Both the position numbers and the translations under genes were made by a program. A stretch of 64,000 bases of DNA from Flavobacterium ammoniigenes (GTDB lineage Bacteria; Bacteroidota; Bacteroidia; Flavobacteriales; Flavobacteriaceae), in NCBI RefSeq assembly GCF_020886055.1, contig NZ_AP025184.1, positions 248,001 through 312,000 on the forward strand, in the 5' to 3' direction. Under the pieces are notes generated by a model that was not told the DNA's origin, ran no database searches, and was given only the letters and a program-made list of their open reading frames with translations. Positions 42,145 to 50,452 of this stretch are shown here, piece after piece (within the stretch, counting starts at the first letter, position 1; each line of letters opens with the position of its first letter).

Positions 42145-45100
42145 TTAATTTTTATTCATAGGAAATTCGTACACTTCCGCTTTTTTATTATTGATTGTTA
42201 CCAACAGGTATTTTTTTCCGTTCAACAGAATAATATCTAAATGGCGAACCGCTTTTTGAGATAAATCTATTCCCATTTGGTTACCCAAATAGATCGTTTT
42301 ATCATTTTTGATTAATGCTCCTGAAAATCCATCAAAACGACTGTGATATGGGGTCACTCCAAAATAGTTTCCTGCAGCAAAAACTTCCGTTTTCCCATCG
42401 CCGTCAAAATCCGATTGCACAAAACTAGTGATTGGACTTACTTGCATTTTATTAGAAAATGGGACAAAAGTAAATTTCCCTTTATCATTTCTTAAATAAC
42501 CCGATTTTAAATTATGCACTTCAAATAAAGCTGCTTTTTCTAATAATGCCGGATCAAAAATTTCATCCACTTTTTTTCCTGCAAAGGATTTATAGTTATT
42601 GAATTTTTTCTTCAACATGCCGCTAAATTCCTCCACTAATTCGTCCAGTCCCAATGTTGGATAATAGTTGCCATTTTTTTCAATCGCAACAATAGTTTCA
42701 AAAGTTCCATTAGTATCAAAATCATCATAATACATCTTCATTGGAAACTCTTTGGAAGATTTGAATTTTGAATTCATTCCCCAATTCCCAACTACATAAT
42801 CTTGATCTCCATCTTGATCAATATCAAACGCAGCAATAGATTGCCATAATCCGTTATTATTTCCAGGCGATAAGCTCTCGGTAACGTTTTTAAACCTACC
42901 CTTATTATTAGCAAAAAAAGTAGGTTTCATCCATTCGCCTACGACAATTAAGTCTAGAGTTCCGTCTTTATTAAAATCAGTAACAACTGCATCGGTAACC
43001 ATTCCAATACTTGAAAAAGTAGCGGCTTGTACTATTGTAAATACGCCTTTATTGTTGTTCATCAAATAACAATCCGGCATTCTACCAAAACTATTTGATT
43101 TGGAATTGTTACCAATAAAAACATCCAAATCACCATCTTTATCATAATCAATAGTTTTGATAACCGAAGCATTCATCCCCTTTGTTTCAGGTAAATTAGA
43201 TTTAGTTAATGCCATACCTTGGTATAATCTAGGAATCAAATTGGCTGCATATTGTCCGCTTCCAGAAACAACAAACAAATCGTTTTGTCGATCGCTATTG
43301 AAATCAGCAATTACTGCCGAAGCATCCTCATAAATCGAATCGGAAATAATAGAAGCAAAACTTTTCTTCGTAAATCCATTTCCGTTTTGAAGATAAATTG
43401 CCGCTTGTTTTCCTTGTGCTCTACCAAAGAAAATATCACTTTTACTATCATTGTTTAGGTCTCCAATAACTGTGGCAGGACCTCGATCAGAACGTTGATA
43501 AGGAATTAATTTTTGTGCTGTAAAATCAACAAAATCATTTTCTTGATGTATAAAATCAATCCCAAGATTAGTAGCTGACTTTTTAAATATCGGCAATACT
43601 GAAGGATGTAAATTGGCGTAATTAAATATTTTTCTATTGTTATTTGGGCGAACCGTAAGCGTTTGATTGGTTTTCACTTTTTTAAGCGTCTGGTAGGTTT
43701 TATCTGGCCAAATAATTTGAACCGAATCTACCTGTGCAATTTTCCCATAACCAAAATGCGCTATTGGTTCTGAACTGGATTGAAAACCACGGGTCGTTTG
43801 AATATCTTTAAATTGTTTCTGACCTTTAACATACGAAATAACCTTGGCACCAATTCCAAAAGTATTTTTTGCACCAAAACGCAATTTTACTTTTAAATAA
43901 TTGGCTTTAGCATTGGTTTTATTAATATAAATTGAAGCAACACTATTTAAATTATTCGTTACAATATCTAAATCACCGTCATTATCCAAGTCGGCATAGG
44001 CACCTCCATTAGAAATAATAGAATCGTTTTCAATCCAATCTTTAGATCGGTTTTTAAATTGTAAATCTTTGGAACCTTGAAAAACATAATTGGAAACATT
44101 CGCTGAAGGCATCTTTTTCAACGCTTGTTTATCCAACAATTTAGTGGAATTTAATTTGGTTTTAATGCTTGAATTGGAATAGTATTTTATGTAATCCAAA
44201 TCGTTTGGTCGTTTCGGAATTCCATTACACACAAAAATATCTTGTTCCCCATCTTGATCATAATCTGCAAATAAAGCACTCCAACTCCAGTCGGTTGCAG
44301 CCACACCACTTAGTAGCGCCATTTCGGTAAAATGCTTTCCGCCCTGATTGATTTGCAACATATTTCGAGTATACTGATAGTGATAGCCTAACTTTTCTGT
44401 ACGGTATTTCAACATTTGTGGATTATCATCACCGGCAGAAGATTTCAACGTTTTTTCATCTTCAGGAAGCATGTCTAAAGTCATCAAATCGGGAAATCCG
44501 TCGTGATTAATATCGGCGGCGTCGACACCCATTGAGAAACGGCTGGTATGACCAAAATAATTTCTCATACTTTCGGTGAAAGTACCATCTCCGTTATTCA
44601 AATAATAATAATCATCTTCATGAAAATCATTACAAATGTAAATATCTGGATGGCCATCTAGATTAAAATCGGATACCGCAATTCCTAAACCATACCCATT
44701 GGCACCTCCAAAAATTCCGGCTTTTTCACTCACATCTACAAAATGACCATTGTCATTTCGAAATAGTTTATCACCTGTTTCGTAGCTTCTTTTATTTCGA
44801 ATATCGGCTTTACCGTATGACGCTTCTGAGTGAACTGCATGATTCAACAAATACATGTCTAAATCGCCATCATTATCGTAATCCAAAAAGGCTGCCGAAG
44901 TACTATAATTATCCAAGTCCAAACCATATTCGGCAGCACTTTCAGTAAACGTATTGTCTTTGTTGTTAATATACAACTCGTTGTGACCTTCAAATCCATG
45001 AATCCCCACAACAGAACACACATAAATATCCAAATAGCCATCACCATTAACGTCTGCCATGATGGAACCTGTATTCCAATCACTTTCCCCTTCAACAGCT

Positions 45101-45402
45101 GCTTTTTTCGAAATATCTTCAAATTGATTTGCCCCTTTATTCAGGTACAATTTGTTTTTTCCTTGATTAGAAGTAAAATAAATATCTACTAAACCATCAT
45201 TGTTGATATCACCCAATGCCACACCGCCTCCATTGTAATAATAGAGATAATCTAGAATAGAAATATTTTTAGATTCGTCCAATTGATTCTCAAAAGTGAC
45301 CTTACTTTCATCTGGAGAAAGTTTATCAAACAACTGATTTTCTGGATTGGAACAGCCCGCAATAAATAAGGATGCCAGCGCTATTTTAATGAAATTATTC
45401 AT
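42145..45402 (-). CDS. FG-GAP/VCBS repeat lipoprotein with ASPIC/UnbV domain (copy 2)
   Basis: About 1,085 residues from the ATG at 45402, whose ATGAATAA overlaps the stop of the upstream paralogue by 8 bases (coupled translation). The lipoprotein signal is IALASLFIAGCSNPEN. Many calcium-binding FG-GAP/VCBS loops follow (GDINNDGLVDIYF, DVNGDGYLDIYV, DYDNDGDLDMYLL, DLDNDGDLDIVTN) in a beta-propeller. An ASPIC/UnbV segment is near residue 550 (RGFQSSSEPIAHFGYGKIAQVDSVQIIWP), then a second propeller. Such proteins often neighbour SusC/SusD in Bacteroidota; their role is unknown. Paralogous along its length to 45395-48694. Confidence 0.85.
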   Translation of the reverse strand: MNNFIKIALASLFIAGCSNPENQLFDKLSPDESKVTFENQLDESKNISILDYLYYYNGGGVALGDINNDGLVDIYFTSNQGKNKLYLNKGANQFEDISKKAAVEGESDWNTGSIMADVNGDGYLDIYVCSVVGIHGFEGHNELYINNKDNTFTESAAEYGLDLDNYSTSAAFLDYDNDGDLDMYLLNHAVHSEASYGKADIRNKRSYETGDKLFRNDNGHFVDVSEKAGIFGGANGYGLGIAVSDFNLDGHPDIYICNDFHEDDYYYLNNGDGTFTESMRNYFGHTSRFSMGVDAADINHDGFPDLMTLDMLPEDEKTLKSSAGDDNPQMLKYRTEKLGYHYQYTRNMLQINQGGKHFTEMALLSGVAATDWSWSALFADYDQDGEQDIFVCNGIPKRPNDLDYIKYYSNSSIKTKLNSTKLLDKQALKKMPSANVSNYVFQGSKDLQFKNRSKDWIENDSIISNGGAYADLDNDGDLDIVTNNLNSVASIYINKTNAKANYLKVKLRFGAKNTFGIGAKVISYVKGQKQFKDIQTTRGFQSSSEPIAHFGYGKIAQVDSVQIIWPDKTYQTLKKVKTNQTLTVRPNNNRKIFNYANLHPSVLPIFKKSATNLGIDFIHQENDFVDFTAQKLIPYQRSDRGPATVIGDLNNDSKSDIFFGRAQGKQAAIYLQNGNGFTKKSFASIISDSIYEDASAVIADFNSDRQNDLFVVSGSGQYAANLIPRLYQGMALTKSNLPETKGMNASVIKTIDYDKDGDLDVFIGNNSKSNSFGRMPDCYLMNNNKGVFTIVQAATFSSIGMVTDAVVTDFNKDGTLDLIVVGEWMKPTFFANNKGRFKNVTESLSPGNNNGLWQSIAAFDIDQDGDQDYVVGNWGMNSKFKSSKEFPMKMYYDDFDTNGTFETIVAIEKNGNYYPTLGLDELVEEFSGMLKKKFNNYKSFAGKKVDEIFDPALLEKAALFEVHNLKSGYLRNDKGKFTFVPFSNKMQVSPITSFVQSDFDGDGKTEVFAAGNYFGVTPYHSRFDGFSGALIKNDKTIYLGNQMGIDLSQKAVRHLDIILLNGKKYLLVTINNKKAEVYEFPMNKN

Positions 45403-48400
45403 TGATAGAAAATAATTTAGGTGACGCATTATTCAATACCGCAACAAATGAAGCTGGTTTATTTTTTGTCTTGATTGCCCTCATTTTTTGCACTTCTCCA
45501 GTGAGGAATAGTCCTGATTTTTGATACGGTAACAAGCTAAATTTTCCTTTTTTATTTCCTAACAAAACATTGCCGTGACTCGCATCCAAACGCCCAAATT
45601 GAGGTTTGAATTCGTATTGATTTCCACCAAGGATAATGTCTAAATTTCCATCTTTATTGATATCCAAAACACAAGAGGTATTTACAGTTGACAATTGAAC
45701 TTCCTGAGGCAATATTTGGATTTCAAATTGACCCTTCCCTTTGTTGATAGCTATAATACTCTCTTGTAAAACTGCCGTTTTTTGCAACGAATTACTTATC
45801 ACCTCTGGGGCAAAAATTTCTTGAATAGTTTTTTTTGCGTAATCACTATAACTTAAATTTTTCTTTTTAATAGAAGGAATTTGTTTGGCCAATTCTTGTT
45901 TTAAATTAATTGGCATGTCTTTTTCGTCAATCGTGCGTGTTGTAATTTGTTCGATTGTTCCGTTACTATCAAAGTCGTTCACAAACAAACGCATCGGATT
46001 TTTAGCTGTGGCTTTATAGGAAGTATTTGTTCCTTTGTTACCTAAAATTAAATCTTTTTTACCATCATTATTCAAATCAACACATTGCACCGAATTCCAA
46101 AAACCACTATACCCAGACAAATTCGATTTAAATACAGCCAAGCGTTTTCCTGTATTTTTAAATACCTGAGGAGCCATCCAATCACCAACTACAATTAAAT
46201 CTTTCTTTCCATCGTTATCAATATCTTCCCAAACAGCATCCGTAATCATTCCTGTTGCATTTAGTTTGAAAGCCTTTTTGTCAATAACGTTGGTAAAATT
46301 ACCTTTACCATCATTTTCCAATAATAAATGCTTAGGGTCAATTCCATAAACACCAGGAACGCTTCTACTTCCAACAAAAATATCTACATCACCATCCTGA
46401 TCAAAATCGCAAGGAGCCATAACAGCTACATTGGTACTTGCAAAAGGAATAACAGAACTAGATTTTGTAAAAATTCCTTTTCCATTATTTAGATACAAAC
46501 GATTTTTGAAATTTTCGGGACTGGTTCTTTCGTTACCACCAGAACCTACTACTAAATCCAGATCACCATCGCCATCAACGTCTAGAAAACTTGAAGCGGT
46601 GTCTTCAAAATTAGCATCTGCTTCCAAAGCAGTTTGTTTAGTTACACTAAACACATTTCCATTATTGCTATATATTTTTCCTGATTGCCCTTTAGCACCC
46701 CCAACAAAAACATCCTCATTCCCATCGCCATTGATATCGCCAACTGCTAATGAAGGGCCTTCTTGTGAAAGCATTTTAGAGATCAATCCTTCGTAATCAA
46801 AATCAATAAAATCATTTTCTTTGTGTGCTGCCCAATTCGATTTAACTTCTTTTAATAGAGGTTTTGTAATTGTTGTTTTAAATACATAATCGGAGGTAGC
46901 ATTTGCAATAGACAAATTGATAGTTGTGTTTGAAGCTACTTTCTTAATAGTTTGTGTTTTGCCATTAGGCCAAATCACTTGTAAGGAATCAATTTTTTTG
47001 GTTCCAATACCAAAAGTCATTACATAATCAATTGACGATTGAAATCCTCTTGACGGAATTAACTCTTGACGAATAATTTGTTTCCCTGAGTACAATTCAA
47101 CCACACTTCCAACAGCAAACTTATTTTTAAGATCACCTTTCAACTTCACTTTTACATAATGATTGTCTTTATTTTTCTCTGAATTATTGCGGAAAACAAA
47201 CGACTCCATATTCACATTATTGACAACTAAATCCAAATCACCATCGTTGTCTAAATCACCATAAGCCGCTCCATTAGAAAAACTTGGCATATCCAATCCC
47301 CATGTTGAAGCATTATTAGTAAATGTCAAATTACTATTGTTTTTAAAAGCATAATTAGGTATTGGAGTACTTGGCATTTTGGCTATAATAGTTTCAATAT
47401 CCTCTTTTTGTCCAGTAACCACCATTTTTTGCATCAATTCATTAGCAAAAAAGTCCATAAAATCTTGATTCGTCAAATCGTGATAAATCCCATTACAAAC
47501 ATAAATATCTTTGTAACCATCGTTATCCATATCGAAAATTAGTGCTCCCCAACTCCAATCGGTTTTTGAAACACCAGCAAAATTGGCGATTTCTGTAAAA
47601 TGAGTTCCGTCATTGATATGCAATGCATTAGACATGTATTGATTGAAGAAATCCATATTCAACTTACGAGTCAACAAATCGTAGTTTTCAAAACTTGTGG
47701 TTGTTTTTAAACGTTCGTCGCCTTCAGGCAACATATCGGTAGTAAAAATATCTGCTTTTCCATCATTATTGATATCGGCAAGATCGGCGCCCATTGAGGC
47801 TTGACTAATATGCGTTGCCCATGATTGAATTTGCTCAGAAAAAGTTCCGTTTTTATTATTGATATACAAATAGTCTCTTTCATAAAAATCATTAGACACA
47901 TAAATGTCTGGGTACAAATCGCCATTCACATCCCCTACGGTTACTCCAAGTCCAAAACCAATTAAACTACCATAAATTCCAGAAGCTTCGCTAACATCAA
48001 CAAATTTCCCATTATCATTGCGTAACAACTTATCACCACCTCCCTTTAAGATATCGGCCACTTTCCAATCTTTGTCACGTAGTTCTCTTTTATTCGAATA
48101 GTTCAAAGAACTCACCGGAATAAAACTATTATTTAATATATAGCAATCTAAATCACCGTCTTTATCATAATCGAAAAAAGCAGCATGTGTTGTAATTCCT
48201 GTATCTGCCAAATTATATTCTGCCGCTTTATCTGTAAAAGTGCTATTCCCGTTGTTAATATATAGTTGACTTTTTCTAATAGCGTCAATATTATTTCCAG
48301 CATCCAAAACATAAATGTCTAAAAATCCGTCTCCGTTAACATCTACCATAACTACACCTGTAGACCAAGCCTTTTTTCCTTGAACACCAGATTTTAATGA

Positions 48401-48694
48401 GATATCCTCAAATTTAAAATCGCCTTTATTTAGATACAATTTGTTCGCACCTTGATTAGAAATTAAAAAAACATCAGCCAAACCATCGTTATTGATGTCA
48501 CCAATTGCTGCACCTCCGCCATTATAAAAATTGCGGTATTTAAATATGTTCATGTTCTCCCCATTTTTGACTTCATTTTTAAAATCAATTCCCGTTTGAG
48601 AAGGTTCCAAAAGCGTAAAAAGAGTGTCTGAATTTCCTTTAGAACAACTCGTTAAAAAAGATAAAAGGATTAAAAAAAGTAGGCGATACAACAT
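45395..48694 (-). CDS. FG-GAP/VCBS repeat lipoprotein with ASPIC/UnbV domain (copy 1)
   Basis: A 1,099-residue lipoprotein (LLFLILLSFLTSCSKGNS) built like its downstream paralogue: FG-GAP loops (GDINNDGLADVFL, DVNGDGFLDIYVL, DYDKDGDLDCYIL, DMDNDGYKDIYVC), an ASPIC/UnbV region near 520-570 (RGFQSSIDYVMTFGIGTKKIDSLQVIWPNGKTQ) and a second propeller half with more Asp-rich loops. It is predicted to be on the outer membrane, possibly binding glycan or protein through the propellers; this is inference. It lies 196 bases after susD, past a strong terminator, so its expression is probably lower than susCD. Confidence 0.86.
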   Translation of the reverse strand: MLYRLLFLILLSFLTSCSKGNSDTLFTLLEPSQTGIDFKNEVKNGENMNIFKYRNFYNGGGAAIGDINNDGLADVFLISNQGANKLYLNKGDFKFEDISLKSGVQGKKAWSTGVVMVDVNGDGFLDIYVLDAGNNIDAIRKSQLYINNGNSTFTDKAAEYNLADTGITTHAAFFDYDKDGDLDCYILNNSFIPVSSLNYSNKRELRDKDWKVADILKGGGDKLLRNDNGKFVDVSEASGIYGSLIGFGLGVTVGDVNGDLYPDIYVSNDFYERDYLYINNKNGTFSEQIQSWATHISQASMGADLADINNDGKADIFTTDMLPEGDERLKTTTSFENYDLLTRKLNMDFFNQYMSNALHINDGTHFTEIANFAGVSKTDWSWGALIFDMDNDGYKDIYVCNGIYHDLTNQDFMDFFANELMQKMVVTGQKEDIETIIAKMPSTPIPNYAFKNNSNLTFTNNASTWGLDMPSFSNGAAYGDLDNDGDLDLVVNNVNMESFVFRNNSEKNKDNHYVKVKLKGDLKNKFAVGSVVELYSGKQIIRQELIPSRGFQSSIDYVMTFGIGTKKIDSLQVIWPNGKTQTIKKVASNTTINLSIANATSDYVFKTTITKPLLKEVKSNWAAHKENDFIDFDYEGLISKMLSQEGPSLAVGDINGDGNEDVFVGGAKGQSGKIYSNNGNVFSVTKQTALEADANFEDTASSFLDVDGDGDLDLVVGSGGNERTSPENFKNRLYLNNGKGIFTKSSSVIPFASTNVAVMAPCDFDQDGDVDIFVGSRSVPGVYGIDPKHLLLENDGKGNFTNVIDKKAFKLNATGMITDAVWEDIDNDGKKDLIVVGDWMAPQVFKNTGKRLAVFKSNLSGYSGFWNSVQCVDLNNDGKKDLILGNKGTNTSYKATAKNPMRLFVNDFDSNGTIEQITTRTIDEKDMPINLKQELAKQIPSIKKKNLSYSDYAKKTIQEIFAPEVISNSLQKTAVLQESIIAINKGKGQFEIQILPQEVQLSTVNTSCVLDINKDGNLDIILGGNQYEFKPQFGRLDASHGNVLLGNKKGKFSLLPYQKSGLFLTGEVQKMRAIKTKNKPASFVAVLNNASPKLFSINE

Positions 48695-48813
48695 AATAAA
48701 TTGCAGGTTAATTGTAAAAGAATATAAGGCAGCAATTTATGGAAAAAGTAGAATATAAAAAAATTAAAAACAGCTTAATATTATTGTGTTTACAGGAGAT
48801 TATAAACAAAAAA

Positions 48814-48864
48814 AAGAGCCTTTAAAGGCTCTTAAAAAAATAAGGAGGACAACGTCCTCCTTAT
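48814..48864 (-). terminator. Two hairpins after susD; strong intrinsic terminator
   Basis: On the minus strand, the first hairpin (48864-48840, 11-bp arms ATAAGGAGGAC/GTCCTCCTTAT, loop of 3) is 27 bases past the susD stop. The second, AAGAGCCTTTAAAGGCTCTT (48833-48814), is followed by seven or more T. It separates susCD from the FG-GAP genes. Confidence 0.88.
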
Positions 48865-48890
48865 CTATTATGATCTAAAATCAAGAATAA

Positions 48891-50441
48891 TTAGTATCCA
48901 GGATTTTGAGATAAATTAGAGTTAAATAATGCATCCGCAGGAATTGGATACAATAAATATTTAGCATCTGAAGTGTATGGTTTTAAAGCTCTTGCTCCAA
49001 GGAATTTTCCAAAACGAATTTGATCGTTTCTTCTCCATCCTTCCCACCATAATTCTCTACCTCTTTCAGCATAGATTCCATCTAAAGTAGCAGCAGCAGC
49101 AGTAACACCAGCTCTTGCAGCTAAGTTAGATAAAATTGTAGCAGATCCAGAACCTGAACCACCTCTAGCGATAGCTTCTGCTTTCATTAATAAAGCATCA
49201 GACAAACGCATTAAGATCAAGTCATTATCAGGACTACCTAAGTTAGCAGCATCTGGTACATATTTAATACCACGTACACCAGCAGTCTCAAGTGTAGCAC
49301 CTGAAGTGATCAATGTTACATTTCTAGTGAAGTTCAATGGATTGTTGTTTCTGTCTTTTAATGCATTTGCAGAACTTACAACACCATTTTTATACACTTG
49401 CCCTTCTAAATAACCTGCACCATTACCATTAGCATCTACTGTATAAGTATATCCAGGAACAGCATAGTGAGCACGTTTATCAGACGCAGTAAAAGTACTG
49501 TAATAATCAGCTACAGTAGCAAATCCATTCCATCCGTCTGGAGTTTGGTTGTAGTGGTTACACATTCTCCATTTAGACTGCATACCTCCACCTGCTCCAC
49601 CTTGAATATTCTTAGAAGAGAAGATGATTTCGTTAGATGTATTGTTGTTTGGTTGGAAGTTGCTCCAGTATCCAGATCCAACAGTTGTATCTAAAGTATT
49701 AGTTAAAGCATCTACATATTGTACTACTTTAGTCATATCTGCAGCATCAAATGTATAAGGTCCAGCAGGATTTGTAGCTTTAAACACACCTTTATTTAAG
49801 TATGTTTTTGCTAACAAGAAACGAGCTGCATCTTTATTTGCAATACTTGCATCATTAGCTGTTCTGTTTGGTAAAGCGTTTAAAACAGCTTCCAATTCAG
49901 CAATGATGAAATCTGTAGCTTCAGCACGAGACCAAACTTTAGGATCGTCTGTCAAAGCTGAACCTGCTGGTCTGTATGGCGCTTGACCAAACAAATCCAC
50001 TACATTATAGTAGTACCAAGCACGTAAAAAACGAGCCTCAGCTACCTGAGAAGCAGTACCACCATTTTCAATTACCAAGTTACATTTGTAAGCATTTGAT
50101 AATAATGAATTCCATGCATTTCTTACCTCACCGTGATCAGGAGCCCAAGTTTGTGTATGGATTTGTCTCCAAACTCCATTATCATCCCAGTCACCTCCAC
50201 GAGTAGGTCCTACCATAGCGTCAGTAGACATTTCGTTCAAAGCGTAAACACCACCTTGACCATTAAAATCTCTTAACCCTTCATAAGCTGAAACTAATGT
50301 TGCAGCAGTATTAATAGCACTACCACCAGAAGTTTCATTGGAAACACCATCTAAGATTTTTTCATCTAAGTTAGTACATCCGATGCTAAAAGAAACTACA
50401 CCTAAGTATAATAATCCTTTAATTATATTATTTCTTTTCAT
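48891..50441 (-). CDS. SusD/RagB-family outer-membrane glycan-binding lipoprotein
   Basis: A 516-residue surface lipoprotein (LLYLGVVSFSIGCTNLDEKILDG, Cys near 22) of the SusD family. It has TPR-like helices, the ARFLRAWYYYNVVDLFGQAPYRP region and the C-terminal GRELWWEGWRRNDQIRFGKF and LYPIPADALFNSNLSQNPGY that are near-universal in SusD proteins. It forms the lid of the SusC transporter encoded 11 bases upstream and binds the incoming oligosaccharide, here probably a fructan or sucrose-related sugar. It ends in a strong terminator. Confidence 0.94.
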   Translation of the reverse strand: MKRNNIIKGLLYLGVVSFSIGCTNLDEKILDGVSNETSGGSAINTAATLVSAYEGLRDFNGQGGVYALNEMSTDAMVGPTRGGDWDDNGVWRQIHTQTWAPDHGEVRNAWNSLLSNAYKCNLVIENGGTASQVAEARFLRAWYYYNVVDLFGQAPYRPAGSALTDDPKVWSRAEATDFIIAELEAVLNALPNRTANDASIANKDAARFLLAKTYLNKGVFKATNPAGPYTFDAADMTKVVQYVDALTNTLDTTVGSGYWSNFQPNNNTSNEIIFSSKNIQGGAGGGMQSKWRMCNHYNQTPDGWNGFATVADYYSTFTASDKRAHYAVPGYTYTVDANGNGAGYLEGQVYKNGVVSSANALKDRNNNPLNFTRNVTLITSGATLETAGVRGIKYVPDAANLGSPDNDLILMRLSDALLMKAEAIARGGSGSGSATILSNLAARAGVTAAAATLDGIYAERGRELWWEGWRRNDQIRFGKFLGARALKPYTSDAKYLLYPIPADALFNSNLSQNPGY

Positions 50442-50452
50442 TGATATTAGTA

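Noticed and set aside
42888-44460. AACGTTTT matches inside the FG-GAP coding region as further operators
   Set aside because: They lack the flanking CGAA/TTCG halves of the palindrome and lie within genes.
42145-48694. Tandem DNA repeat or assembly duplication of the FG-GAP genes
   Set aside because: The two genes are paralogous in domain order but differ in most residues and bases, so this is an old duplication, not a repeat artefact.
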